A DNA stretch of 64,000 nt. It comes from CAIWHR01 sp963734085. Lineage in GTDB: Bacteria > Pseudomonadota > Gammaproteobacteria > Burkholderiales > Casimicrobiaceae. This document shows positions 1 to 8,125 of the stretch, one piece after another; positions within the stretch are counted from its first letter, which is position 1, and each line of letters starts with the position of its first letter. The stretch covers positions 1-64,000 of the forward strand of contig CAVTFT010000009.1 in NCBI GenBank assembly GCA_963734085.1. The letters are read 5' to 3'. The notes under the pieces are model-generated. The model did not search any database, was not told the DNA's origin, and saw nothing but the letters and a program-made list of their open reading frames with translations. The translations under genes and the position numbers were made by a program.

Positions 1-39
1 AACCGTTGGTCGTGGGTTCGATTCCTATTGCCGGCACCA
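1..39 (+). tRNA. 3' part of a tRNA gene, probably tRNA-Thr(TGT); truncated by window start
   Basis: The first 39 bases read as the variable loop, T-arm (GTGGG stem, TTCGATT loop, CCTAT stem) and 3' acceptor strand TGCCGGC-A-CCA of a tRNA. The 5' half lies outside the window. The copy at 34.6 kb extends further upstream and carries TTTGTAA, an anticodon loop with TGT, which suggests Thr. Whether this is the intact host tRNA or another partial copy cannot be decided here. It is the likely attachment site for the adjacent integrase, whose stop codon lies 14 bp past the CCA. Confidence 0.7.
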
Positions 40-109
40 ATGATTACAAGGGATTAGCGATTTCTGCCGACCCCTTTCCCTTCTCCGGCGTAGCCAAATC
101 GTAACCACC
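1..109 (+). repeat. Attachment-site direct repeat, left copy (tRNA 3' end plus integrase 3' end)
   Basis: Bases 1-39 match 34585-34623 with one difference. The similarity continues through the spacer (ATTACAAGGGATTAGCGA) and on to about 109, with more substitutions. It therefore includes the last codons of the integrase gene. This is what is expected of the flank of an integrative element that recombines at a tRNA 3' end. Confidence 0.75.
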
Positions 110-1097
110 GAGCAGCGAATCGAGCCGGTTGGCTGCTTTCGCGAGATGGTCGGGCGCCAAGATGCGCATAGCGCTCGACCATCACTGAAGAGCGCCAGCC
201 GCCAAGACGCTGCAGCTCGTGCGTTGGCGTTCCCGCCTGGCGGTGCCACGATGCCCACGTGTGTCTCAAATCGTGCCAGCGGAAATTCTCGATGCCGGCA
301 CGCTTGAGCGCCTTTCGCCATGCCAGCGTATTGGCACTTCCAAGCGGCTTCCCTGCATAGGTAAAGACTCGAACGCGGTGCTTGCCGAGCTGTCGTCGCA
401 AGACCTCCAGCGCGGTCGCGTTGAGCGGCACGGCAATCGGCCTGCGATTCTTCGATTGACCCGCGCTCACCCAAGCGTGACAGGTTTCGAGGTCCACGTG
501 CGACCACTCCAGACCGACGACATTCGCCTGCCGCAACCCCGTGGCCAGCGCGAAGAGGACCACATCCCGCTGATGCGCCGGCAGCTGACCGAGAAGCGTC
601 TCGGCTTGCTCCACGGTGATCGAGCGCTCCCGCCCGGGGGGTTCCTTGAACATCTTGACCTTCGGCGTCTTGTCGGTCCATTCCCAATCGTCACGTGCCC
701 TACGCAGAATGGCTCGGATTAGACCCAAGTGCCGGTTGACCGTCGACTTGCCCGCCGTCTTGAGCTTCTCGGACTTGACGCCGTCGATCACGTCGAGGGT
801 AATCTCATCGAGCATCAGAGGCCCCAAGAGCGGATCGAGCCAGCGAAGCATGTTGACGTCTTCATGATGCGTGGCCTTATCCGACGTTTCTACAAGCCAC
901 CGAACTACCGCTTCCTTCCATGCGCGACGCGGCTTGATGCCGAGCCGTTGTTGGTCCCACAGCGATGCTTTCAGCTTGTCGTGGTACTCTTGGGCTTGCG
1001 ACTTGTCTTCAGTCCCAGTGCTGCGCTGTATTGTTCTTCCGCCGTGGCTAATCTTGACCCACCAATGCGGCGAGTCATTGCGTTTGTAGAGTGACAT
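54..1097 (-). CDS. Tyrosine recombinase (phage-type integrase) of the island
   Basis: A 347-residue site-specific recombinase expected to integrate and excise the island at the adjacent tRNA end. An N-terminal arm-binding/SAM-like region is followed by the catalytic domain. The visible catalytic residues are Arg in ATGLRQANV, His-x-x-Arg in WHDLRHTW, the second His/Trp region GGWRSS, and the nucleophile Tyr in MVERYAHL. The start has a good AAGGAG site 8 nt upstream, inside the overlapping excisionase-like gene. Its 3' end runs into the attachment repeat, and a diverged copy of that 3' end survives at 34.6 kb. The protein appears complete. Confidence 0.93.
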   Translation of the reverse strand: MSLYKRNDSPHWWVKISHGGRTIQRSTGTEDKSQAQEYHDKLKASLWDQQRLGIKPRRAWKEAVVRWLVETSDKATHHEDVNMLRWLDPLLGPLMLDEITLDVIDGVKSEKLKTAGKSTVNRHLGLIRAILRRARDDWEWTDKTPKVKMFKEPPGRERSITVEQAETLLGQLPAHQRDVVLFALATGLRQANVVGLEWSHVDLETCHAWVSAGQSKNRRPIAVPLNATALEVLRRQLGKHRVRVFTYAGKPLGSANTLAWRKALKRAGIENFRWHDLRHTWASWHRQAGTPTHELQRLGGWRSSVMVERYAHLGARPSRESSQPARFAARWLRFGYAGEGKGVGRNR

Positions 1098-1297
1098 GGT
1101 TCCAACTCCTTGCGTTCACTCTGCAACACACGCCGCGGGTATTGTGACCGGATGTGTTCGACGAGGTCAACGTCGACGAATACCCAGCACTTGCCGATCT
1201 TGGCACCCGGGATCTCACCGGCGCGAGCCTTCTCCTGCAGCGTCACCGGGTGAATGTGCAGGAAGGCAGCGGCAGCCTGTAGGTCGAGCGTATTCAC
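971..1297 (-). CDS. Excisionase-like MerR-type helix-turn-helix protein
   Basis: A 108-residue protein whose first 55 residues form a short winged HTH of the excisionase/HTH_17 type. The features are a Leu-x-x-Ala-A-x-F-L-x-I-H-P-x-T-L helix pair, then a G-x-I-P-G-A-K-I-G-K-x-W-V-F hairpin. Such proteins direct recombination toward excision or regulate the integrase. It precedes the integrase on the same strand and overlaps its 5' end by 127 nt in another frame, so the two are probably translationally linked. The C-terminal half has no recognisable domain. Confidence 0.8.
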   Translation of the reverse strand: MNTLDLQAAAAFLHIHPVTLQEKARAGEIPGAKIGKCWVFVDVDLVEHIRSQYPRRVLQSERKELEPCHSTNAMTRRIGGSRLATAEEQYSAALGLKTSRKPKSTTTS

Positions 1298-1333
1298 GGC
1301 GCGATACCGTCGGGCGTGTGTTGTGATGAATGG

Positions 1334-2203
1334 TTAGCGTCCCAAGTACACCGCGGTGATCTGCTCGCGGCCGTGGCCCATCTCGTGGCTGATGGTCTCG
1401 CGCGCCCCGCGATCAGGGACCCGCTGCTTCGGCGTGAGTTGCCTGGACGTCGGACCCCCGCGGGCAGGACACGCCCAGCCGGTCAGTTCCCGGTAGCGCT
1501 CCTGGGCATACAAATGCCGATGCCCGTGGAAGGCATGGATGCCGACCCGCCCGCACTCGTAGCGAAAGTGCTGCAGGTAATCACGGTAGGTGGCGTAGCC
1601 CGGTGCGACCAGGCTCTCGCCCCTGGCGAGGACCTTGGCCTCATCGAGGAGCTGCCGCTGCTCCGGGGTGCGGATGGGAATCCGGATCTCCCGTCCACCC
1701 TTGTTCCAGGACGCCTTGAGCACCAGCGTGTCGCCCTGGTCGGCGCGGGCCGGAACGATCTTGATCGAGGCCTCCCGGCGCAGGCCGAAGGCCGCCTGCA
1801 GGCGCAGCGACATCCGGGCACCGGCGGTGCGGATGGCTGCGAGTTGTTCCCTGCCAAGCGCCTTTGCCTTTGAGATGTTGGTGAGGTAGACCCGATCCGG
1901 GATGCCGTAGGCGGCATTGGTGCGCTCGACGATGTTGTCCTTGCCGATCTTCTGCGCTAGCCAGCGGAGCTCGCTCATCCGGTTCTTGATCGTCCCCGGG
2001 GCGAGCTTCTCGCCGAGCCAGCGGGCGACGAGCATCTGCACGTGCCGGGGCTTGAAGCCTTGGGCGCGCAAGCCGCGCACGCCCATCTCGTGCAGTTGGT
2101 TGGCGATGAGATCAAGGATGTGCGCCCGGTCGGCCTGGGTGGCGTAGCTGCCGTCGCGGTTGTGCCGGCAGAGCTCCTTGAAGTCGTGGTTCAGGTCGCG
2201 CAT
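1334..2203 (-). CDS. Second integrase-type tyrosine recombinase (Integrase_1-like)
   Basis: A 289-residue protein with an N-terminal phage_int_SAM_2-like region (about 1-90) and a catalytic domain resembling the PF12835 integrase family found in integrative elements. The candidate catalytic residues are Arg in FGLRREAS, His-x-x-Arg in HGHRHLYA, the H-E-x-G-H segment (residues about 271-275) and Tyr in ITAVYLG near the C-terminus. It is on the same strand as the excisionase and integrase. It may serve a second recombination function or be a remnant of another element. It looks intact. Confidence 0.8.
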   Translation of the reverse strand: MRDLNHDFKELCRHNRDGSYATQADRAHILDLIANQLHEMGVRGLRAQGFKPRHVQMLVARWLGEKLAPGTIKNRMSELRWLAQKIGKDNIVERTNAAYGIPDRVYLTNISKAKALGREQLAAIRTAGARMSLRLQAAFGLRREASIKIVPARADQGDTLVLKASWNKGGREIRIPIRTPEQRQLLDEAKVLARGESLVAPGYATYRDYLQHFRYECGRVGIHAFHGHRHLYAQERYRELTGWACPARGGPTSRQLTPKQRVPDRGARETISHEMGHGREQITAVYLGR

Positions 2204-3520
2204 GCGTCATCTCCTATCGTCATAGCGTTGTACGAGGCGCCGGGGCGCCGTTCTTTGCTGCCGTGGTGAACTCCAGTCAGGTAAGTGTTGCTGCTCGCCT
2301 GGAGCGCCGTAGCGGCTCCAGTGGATAGCTGCGGGCACGGGACACCACATCCCGTTGTGTGCGGTTGCTTTGCTGCTCGCCAGCGCCGCACGGCGCTTGT
2401 CTTGGCGTCGCGCGGCGTTCCTCAAGGGAGCGGCCCGCGCGAAAGGCCTTGGCCCAGGACTCGGGGGGCGCCGCAGCAGGCGCGTTAGACGATCCGTGGA
2501 GCGGATCCGATGGCGACCGGCGTTGCGCCCGGTCGGAGGGAGGCGTGAACCTGGCCAGAGAGGCCGTCACGTGGTTTTGGGCGCTGCGTCACGCGAAGAA
2601 ACGCCGCGCAAACGCAGGCAGGACGCCATGGCGCGCGTACGTCACTAGCGGTGGCCCGCTAGTAACGACGCGCGCTGGGCCAGGGGAGTTGGCGCAGCGG
2701 GCCGGCCAAAGGGTAGGCGCAGCACGCGGCTGCGGCACACGATCGGCGGTCGGTTGCGCCTGTCACCAGCGACACCGGGCGCGCGTGGACGAACGCCCAC
2801 AGGCAGCCCCAATGCCGCGACTTCTACTGCGCGGCGCAAGGCCGTTTGTAGTCGCGCCAGGACAGCGCCTTCCGCGTTGATGCAGAAGTGCCGCAGCGCG
2901 ACTTCGACTGAACCTCAGGCCCGCGAGGGCCCACCGACTTTCAGAGGCAGGACGGCATTCGGCGCCGATCGCTCGGCAAAGGGCGACGCGTAAGGAGCGT
3001 CAATCCGGCCTGACGTGGCCAACGTGCTGCAACAAACCAAGACGGGTGCCGCCATCATGGGCGGCATGGGGCGCACTGTCGCCCCGGGCGACGGTCACTG
3101 TCCACCGGAAAAGCAATACTTGCATCTGCGGTTTTTCGAGTACCCGGCCATTGCCGGCGTTGGCGCACCTGCGTGAGTGGGCAGTGTCCGGCCAACTCCC
3201 GTCGTTCGTTCTCGAGAAGACTTGCGTCGCGAATGTCTGGTCTCGAGGTGCAGCAGACGTAGGTCGGTACCGCTCACGCCGCGACGAGATCTCCAAAGCG
3301 GACCGGCAGGGACGGTGGTCGCCGGCCGGAGTGAAAGGCAGCGCGAACGTCCGTTGGTCAAGGTGCCGAACCGGCGCTTTCGACCCTGAGCTGTCCAAAT
3401 GGCGACTCCGAACCGGTCATAGAAAGCGATTGAAGTTGCCGTTCCGGATAAGGCCTCGAGGGCGCGTCAACAGCAAGGTATTCGCTCGTTGGCTTTACCG
3501 CGTACCGAAACGCACGCCTC
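2204..3520. other. Gene-poor 1.3-kb interval between the recombination module and aioR
   Basis: High-GC sequence with open frames on several strands, but none has a convincing start, ribosome binding site or recognisable protein. Nothing resembling a tRNA or a strong terminator was seen. It is best read as decayed or non-coding sequence joining the integration genes to the arsenic cargo. Confidence 0.5.
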
Positions 3521-4912
3521 TTAGTCAGCGGGAGTCTGTTCGTCCTCTTGGCGAAGGACGCGCGCCGGAAGCGTAAGGCTCAAGCGTCGCAGCCGCTCCC
3601 ACAGGTTCTTGCGGCTGATGCCGATTGCGGCGGCAGTCTTGGTCATCTGCCAGTCGTAACGCGTGAGCTCTTGCAACAGGTACTGTCGCTCGCACTCCTG
3701 CAGGCAATTGCTTAATGTCGGTCGCTCCACGCCAACACAATTGACGGCCAACCCGCAGTCGCCGCATGCCTGCTCCTCGTCGAACAGCACTTGCGGGTCG
3801 AGCGTGTTGCCGGGGGTGAGGACATAGGCACGCTCGATGCAATGGCGCAATTCGCGCACGTTGCCGGGCCATAGATGATTGAGTAGCGCCTTCTCGGCCC
3901 CAGTGGACAGGACCTTCTGCGGTCCTGCATTCTGCTGCGTGACCTCGCGCAGAAACCGCCGCGCGTACCATAGAATATCCTCCGGACGTTCGCGCAACGG
4001 CGGCACTCGCAGATGGACCACATTGACGCGATAGAACAGGTCCTCGCGAAACGTGCCCTGCTCGACCAGCTTTTTGAGGTCGCGATGAGTCGCGCAGATG
4101 AGCCGAAAATCCACCGCGACGCTCTGCTCGCTCCCGAGACGGGTGACCGTGCGCTCCTGCAGCACTCGAAGCAGCTTGACCTGCATCGCGAAGGGCATAT
4201 CGCCGATTTCGTCGAGAAACAGTGTGCCGCCGTTGGCTTGCTCGAGGAGGCCGTGCTTGAGCCGCAGCGCACCGGTGAACGCGCCTCGCTCGTGCCCGAA
4301 CAGCTCCGCTTCCAGCAGGTTCTCCGGGATGCCGCCGCAATTCACGGCGATAAACGGCCCGCTGGCTCGCCGCTTGTCCAGGCGGTGGATCTCACGCGCG
4401 ACCACCTCTTTGCCGACGCCCGACTGCCCCGTAATGAGAACCGTCGTCGCCTGCCCGGCAAGCCGCGGCAGCATGTCCTCTATGCGTTGCATTCCGGCCG
4501 AAAGCCCGAGGGTCGGGAGCCGCTCGTCATGGGGCGATTCGGGAATGTGCGCCCGCAGCTTGGCGACAAGCTGGTCGAGGTCGAAGGGCTTGGTGACGTA
4601 ATCGGCGGCCCCCAGCTTCATCAGCGCGATAGCTCGCTCGATGGTGCCGTAGCCGGTAATGAAGATCCACGGCGGGACATACAGCTGCTCGCCTTGCAGC
4701 TGTTCGAACAGGTCATCGCCGTCGCGGTCGGGCAGTCGGATATCACTGACCACGACATCGTAGCGTTTCTCTTTCAGGTCACTTGCCGCGGCCTGCGCCG
4801 ACCTGTGCCAATCGCACCTGAATCCCTCCAGCTCGAAACGATCGACCAAGGATTCGCCCATGATCTCGTCGTCCTCGACGAGGCAAACCTGCGCGGCGTT
4901 GGATGGCGTCAT
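3521..4912 (-). CDS. aioR: AioR: sigma-54-dependent response regulator of arsenite oxidase
   Basis: A 463-residue NtrC-family activator. The receiver domain (about 6-122) has phosphoacceptor Asp57 in VVSDIRLPD. The AAA+ domain (about 138-370) has Walker A GQSGVGKE (162-169) and the sigma-54 contact loop GAFTGA (210-215). A Fis-type HTH lies at the C-terminus. Between AAA+ and HTH is an unusual cysteine cluster, C-G-D-C-x5-C followed by two more Cys. The ATG at 4912 overlaps the aioS stop (ATGA); an upstream in-frame extension was rejected because it lies inside aioS. AioR should activate aioBA when phosphorylated by AioS. Confidence 0.93.
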   Translation of the reverse strand: MTPSNAAQVCLVEDDEIMGESLVDRFELEGFRCDWHRSAQAAASDLKEKRYDVVVSDIRLPDRDGDDLFEQLQGEQLYVPPWIFITGYGTIERAIALMKLGAADYVTKPFDLDQLVAKLRAHIPESPHDERLPTLGLSAGMQRIEDMLPRLAGQATTVLITGQSGVGKEVVAREIHRLDKRRASGPFIAVNCGGIPENLLEAELFGHERGAFTGALRLKHGLLEQANGGTLFLDEIGDMPFAMQVKLLRVLQERTVTRLGSEQSVAVDFRLICATHRDLKKLVEQGTFREDLFYRVNVVHLRVPPLRERPEDILWYARRFLREVTQQNAGPQKVLSTGAEKALLNHLWPGNVRELRHCIERAYVLTPGNTLDPQVLFDEEQACGDCGLAVNCVGVERPTLSNCLQECERQYLLQELTRYDWQMTKTAAAIGISRKNLWERLRRLSLTLPARVLRQEDEQTPAD

Positions 4913-6348
4913 GCGGCGATCGGCAGCTTGACAGTGAACACCGTCTGGCCGGGTTTGCTCTGCGCTTCGATCCGGCCGTGCAATTGGGTTGCCAACTGGT
5001 AAGTCATCCATAGGCCAAGCCCCTTGCCTTTGCGGCGTGATTCCGCAAACGGCTCGAACAGGTGCTGCAGCTGGTTGTCGTTGAGCCCGACGCCATCATT
5101 CTCGACGCGCACTTCGAGCTCGGTCTCCGATGGCGTGACCGCGGAGACCACTCGCCCGCGCTCGTCGACTGCCTCCACTGCGTTCAGCAGCAGATTCAGC
5201 AATATCTGCCGCACTTCGGTCGACGGTAGCGGTATGGGCTCGGTCACGTCATTCTGCCAATCGAGCCGGATATGCTTCCCCTGGACGTTCGGAAGCAACA
5301 AGGTGTGAACGTCCTCGATATCATGTGAGGTGAGCGCGCGACTCTCGAGCCGCGCCTCGACCAGGAGCGCAGCAACGGTGCCGCGAATTTGCGTGAGACC
5401 GCGTTCCAGCAGCGACATGGTGCGATCGACGAAGGCCGGCGCATCGCTGCGCTGTCGCTTGTAGGTGCTGATGGCGTTGAGCATGCCGCCGAGCGGATTG
5501 TTGATCTCGTGCGCGATGCCCGCGGTGAGGCGGCCGATTGCGGCGAGCCGCTCGGATGCCAGGACCTCCTCCTTGAGTGCCTCACGCTCCTTCAGCCCAT
5601 CGACCATGCTGTTGAAGGTCGCGCCCAGCTCGGCAATCTCGTCTTTGCCCGCAGGTGCCTTGAATGCCACCGTCGCAGCCGGCGCCTGCGCGACCTGGCG
5701 AATGGCGGAGGAAAGTCGCAGCAGCGGGCTTGCGATCTGCTTGCCCCACAGCCAACCGAGCGGTACCAGGATCGCCAGCGTGATTGCCGTCGACGCCGCG
5801 ACCTTGCGAATGGTCTCCAGTAATCGCTGGCTGTAGATGTCCCGTGAGTATTCGAGGATGACGGTACCGAGCTGGGTATTGTCGGTCGATAGCACCGGCA
5901 CGGCCATGATCGAGAGTTTGGGATCGAGATCCTCGAGCACGACGGGTGCGTCACTCGGCCGGGTCACGATCTCCGCCAATTTGGCCGACATCGGTCCGAC
6001 GCTCGCCAACTGACGCGTAGCTGGAAACCGCTTGGGGTCGCTCGCAACATAGATCGCGCCCTGCGCATCCACGACGACGATGGTTGGCTGACCGAGGCGC
6101 TGCTGGAGCGCGCGATCGTACGGCGTGGTGATGATCTCGTACGCCTGCCACATATCGTCGTGCAGGAGCGCCGGCTGTACCGCGCCCGCCAGCGTCTTGC
6201 CGAGCGACAACGCGTGGTCGACGAGATCGCGCTTGGTGGTCTCGTTGGCCCCGGAGATCAGTGGCCCCGCCACTGCAAACGCCGTGACGACGATGACCAG
6301 ACTAAGGCTGGCCGGAATCTTGTAGCGATAACTGATGTTGCTGAGCAT
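4909..6348 (-). CDS. aioS: AioS: membrane sensor histidine kinase
   Basis: A 479-residue kinase. It has an N-terminal transmembrane segment (about 13-32), a periplasmic sensor region (about 33-180), a second membrane segment (about 185-205) and a HAMP linker. The HisKA phosphoacceptor is GRLTAGIAHEINNP. The HATPase domain has an N-box with LLNAVEAV, G1 ENDGVGL and G2 GKGLGLW. It is transcribed with aioX upstream (3-bp gap) and aioR downstream (4-bp overlap). In characterised arsenite oxidisers the periplasmic AioX senses As(III) and passes the signal to AioS. The gene order here supports that assignment. Confidence 0.92.
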   Translation of the reverse strand: MLSNISYRYKIPASLSLVIVVTAFAVAGPLISGANETTKRDLVDHALSLGKTLAGAVQPALLHDDMWQAYEIITTPYDRALQQRLGQPTIVVVDAQGAIYVASDPKRFPATRQLASVGPMSAKLAEIVTRPSDAPVVLEDLDPKLSIMAVPVLSTDNTQLGTVILEYSRDIYSQRLLETIRKVAASTAITLAILVPLGWLWGKQIASPLLRLSSAIRQVAQAPAATVAFKAPAGKDEIAELGATFNSMVDGLKEREALKEEVLASERLAAIGRLTAGIAHEINNPLGGMLNAISTYKRQRSDAPAFVDRTMSLLERGLTQIRGTVAALLVEARLESRALTSHDIEDVHTLLLPNVQGKHIRLDWQNDVTEPIPLPSTEVRQILLNLLLNAVEAVDERGRVVSAVTPSETELEVRVENDGVGLNDNQLQHLFEPFAESRRKGKGLGLWMTYQLATQLHGRIEAQSKPGQTVFTVKLPIAA

Positions 6349-6351
6349 CGT

Positions 6352-7209
6352 CTAACCCAGATGCAGCATCCGCATGTTCTCGGCGATGCCGTTGAAGACG
6401 CTTTCCGGCGCGACCTGAAAGCCATCGAGATTAAGCTTCCGCAGGAGATCCTGACCGGTAGGATTGGTCCGCATTGCCACCAAGACCTCCTGCAATTGCC
6501 TGAAATCGCTGTGGGGGAGTTGGGAGCGCGTCACGAACGGGGGAAATCCGTACTTGGCGGAGCGATGCGCAACGCGCGTCTGCCCGGTGACTTCCGGGTG
6601 ATGAATCTTGAGCGTCTCCCACACATACCCATCGACCGAGCCTCCTTGCGCCAGCCCGACAGCGACGGCGTCGACGACGCGGCGATGGCCCCAGGTGAAG
6701 AAACTCTTGCGGAAGAAGCTCGACGCATCCTTGCCTAGCCGGAACAAGAGTGAATTGGGTACGAGCCATCCCGAATTCGAATCCGGGTCCGAGAACGCGT
6801 AGATCTTCCCTCCGAGATCGCCGATCGACTGCGTCGTCTGATCGCTGCTGGGAACGATCACGTATGAGCGATACAGCGGCTCGCCCTCCCAGGTCGGGAC
6901 GGCAAGCAGGCGCATGCGATCGCGATAGCGTACGTACGGGAAGCCGCAGATCCAGGCGGCGTCGAGCTTCTCTGCGAGCAACAACTCGCTCACTTCGCGG
7001 TAGCTGCGACGCTGGACGAAGGCTACGGGACGACCGAGCTCGCGCTGCAGGTAGGCCTTCCAATCGCGCAAGAACGCGACGTCGTCGTCCAGGAAGACCG
7101 GGGTTGTCCCAATCGAAATGGACCGCGCGTCCTCGCCGCGCGTAACGCGAGGCGCGAGCACCGCGCAAGCGCCGGCGAGACTGTAGCCAAGGAAGCTACG
7201 CCGGAGCAT
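6352..7209 (-). CDS. aioX: AioX: periplasmic As(III)-binding protein (PhnD-like fold)
   Basis: A 285-residue periplasmic binding protein of the phosphate/phosphonate-binding (PhnD-like) superfamily. The N-terminus has a twin-arginine-like signal (LRRSFLGYSLAG). A single Cys in the WICGFPYV segment (about residue 88) corresponds to the conserved CG-PYV region that carries the As(III)-linked cysteine in known AioX proteins. The gene heads the aioX-aioS-aioR operon, divergent from aioBA. ATG at 7209 was chosen over GTG at 7212. The context makes a phosphonate-transport role unlikely, as no permease or ATPase is nearby. Confidence 0.88.
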   Translation of the reverse strand: MLRRSFLGYSLAGACAVLAPRVTRGEDARSISIGTTPVFLDDDVAFLRDWKAYLQRELGRPVAFVQRRSYREVSELLLAEKLDAAWICGFPYVRYRDRMRLLAVPTWEGEPLYRSYVIVPSSDQTTQSIGDLGGKIYAFSDPDSNSGWLVPNSLLFRLGKDASSFFRKSFFTWGHRRVVDAVAVGLAQGGSVDGYVWETLKIHHPEVTGQTRVAHRSAKYGFPPFVTRSQLPHSDFRQLQEVLVAMRTNPTGQDLLRKLNLDGFQVAPESVFNGIAENMRMLHLG

Positions 7210-7340
7210 CACATTTCTCAGGTACCGGCCCGATGATGCGTTCGACCCGGGGAGAGTCCCCGATCGATGTGCACGTCATGGCTTCCCATGGCTCCTCCAG
7301 CACCCGGCGCATTGCATGGCTGCGCAGTGGGGCCAGCTAG

Positions 7341-7455
7341 GTTACCAAAAATCGTGTCCACGCGAATTGCCGCGGTGAGGTGCGTAGGAATGGATGTTAC
7401 CGGGCGGTAACGCGGGTAGTCGGTCGAAATGAGGGGTCGGTTACCGAGCGGTAGC
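7341..7455. promoter_or_regulatory. Repeated GTTACC-based palindromes: candidate AioR enhancer sites
   Basis: A perfect palindrome GTTACCGGGCGGTAAC lies at 7396-7411. A near-identical copy, GTTACCGAGCGGTAGC, is at 7440-7455, 44 bp away (about four helical turns). A lone half-site GTTACC lies at 7341-7346. They sit about 90-150 bp upstream of the predicted aioBA start point, where sigma-54 activators bind. Binding by AioR is inferred. Confidence 0.65.
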
Positions 7456-7519
7456 GCTTTGGCGGAAAGCGTCTGGGGCCAGCGACACAACTCGCTGTTT
7501 TCCATGGTTCTCGCGAGTC

Positions 7520-7535
7520 AGGCACCCTTCTTGCG
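7520..7535 (+). promoter_or_regulatory. Sigma-54 (-24/-12) promoter of aioBA
   Basis: AGGCACCCTTCTTGCG matches the RpoN consensus TGGCAC-N5-TTGC. The GG (7521-7522) and GC (7533-7534) are separated by the required 10 nt. It lies 60 bp upstream of the aioB start and agrees with AioR being a GAFTGA-type activator. Confidence 0.85.
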
Positions 7536-7594
7536 AACAAGTGCGAGGCCACCCCGTCCGGGGGGCCAAGACGTAAACACGGAGGGGGAGGTCC

Positions 7595-8107
7595 ATGGGC
7601 AATCTTGTCTCGCGTCGCGAGTTCCTGAAGTTCACGGGTGGCGTGGCCGCGGGCGCGGCGGCATTGCCAACGAACGCGGAGGCAGCGCCGGCCGCGGACA
7701 CAGGTGCCGCGGTGCTGCCCTACAAAGCGAAGATGGTAGGCAAGGCGGGTTCGCTTGGCGTCAACCAGGTGGTGTCATTCACCTTTCCGGATGCGTCCTC
7801 GCCGTGTGCGCTCCTGAAAATGGGAACGCCGGTGCTCGGCGGCGTCGGTCCCAATCAGGACATCGTCGCGTACAGCACGATGTGCACCCACATGGGCTGT
7901 CCGGTCGGCTACGACAGTGCCCAGCGCGTGTTCAAGTGCCCATGCCACTTCAGCATCTTCGACGCGGAGAAAGCCGGCGAGATGGTATGCGGACAGGCCA
8001 CCGAAAACCTTCCCCGCATTGTCCTCAAGTACAACGACAAGGACGACTCGGTGACTGCGGTGTCCATCGTCGGCCTTCTCTACGGCCGTCAATCGAACCT
8101 TCTATAG
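7595..8107 (+). CDS. aioB: AioB: arsenite oxidase small (Rieske) subunit
   Basis: A 170-residue Rieske iron-sulfur subunit. It begins with a twin-arginine signal (SRREFLKFTGG, residues 6-16), which should export the folded AioAB complex to the periplasm. The 2Fe-2S ligands are in box 1 CTHMGC (Cys97, His99) and box 2 CPCHFS (Cys115, His118). The second cysteines of both boxes (102 and 117), which can form the Rieske disulfide, are present. A GGAGGGGGAGG ribosome site precedes the ATG. aioA follows 18 bp downstream. The subunit passes electrons from the molybdenum subunit to a c-type cytochrome or azurin. Confidence 0.97.
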   Translation: MGNLVSRREFLKFTGGVAAGAAALPTNAEAAPAADTGAAVLPYKAKMVGKAGSLGVNQVVSFTFPDASSPCALLKMGTPVLGGVGPNQDIVAYSTMCTHMGCPVGYDSAQRVFKCPCHFSIFDAEKAGEMVCGQATENLPRIVLKYNDKDDSVTAVSIVGLLYGRQSNLL

Positions 8108-8125
8108 CGCCGCGAGGAGACCACG

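Noticed and set aside
2277..2990. Several overlapping open frames in the recombinase-aioR gap
   Set aside because: High GC alone explains them; none has a start signal or protein-like features.
3046..3576. 176-codon plus-strand frame before aioR
   Set aside because: No ribosome site, composition unlike a protein, and its end overlaps the aioR 3' end in antisense.
6352..7209. PhnD-type phosphonate transport protein
   Set aside because: No linked permease or ATPase, and the operon with a kinase and sigma-54 activator opposite aioBA fits AioX.
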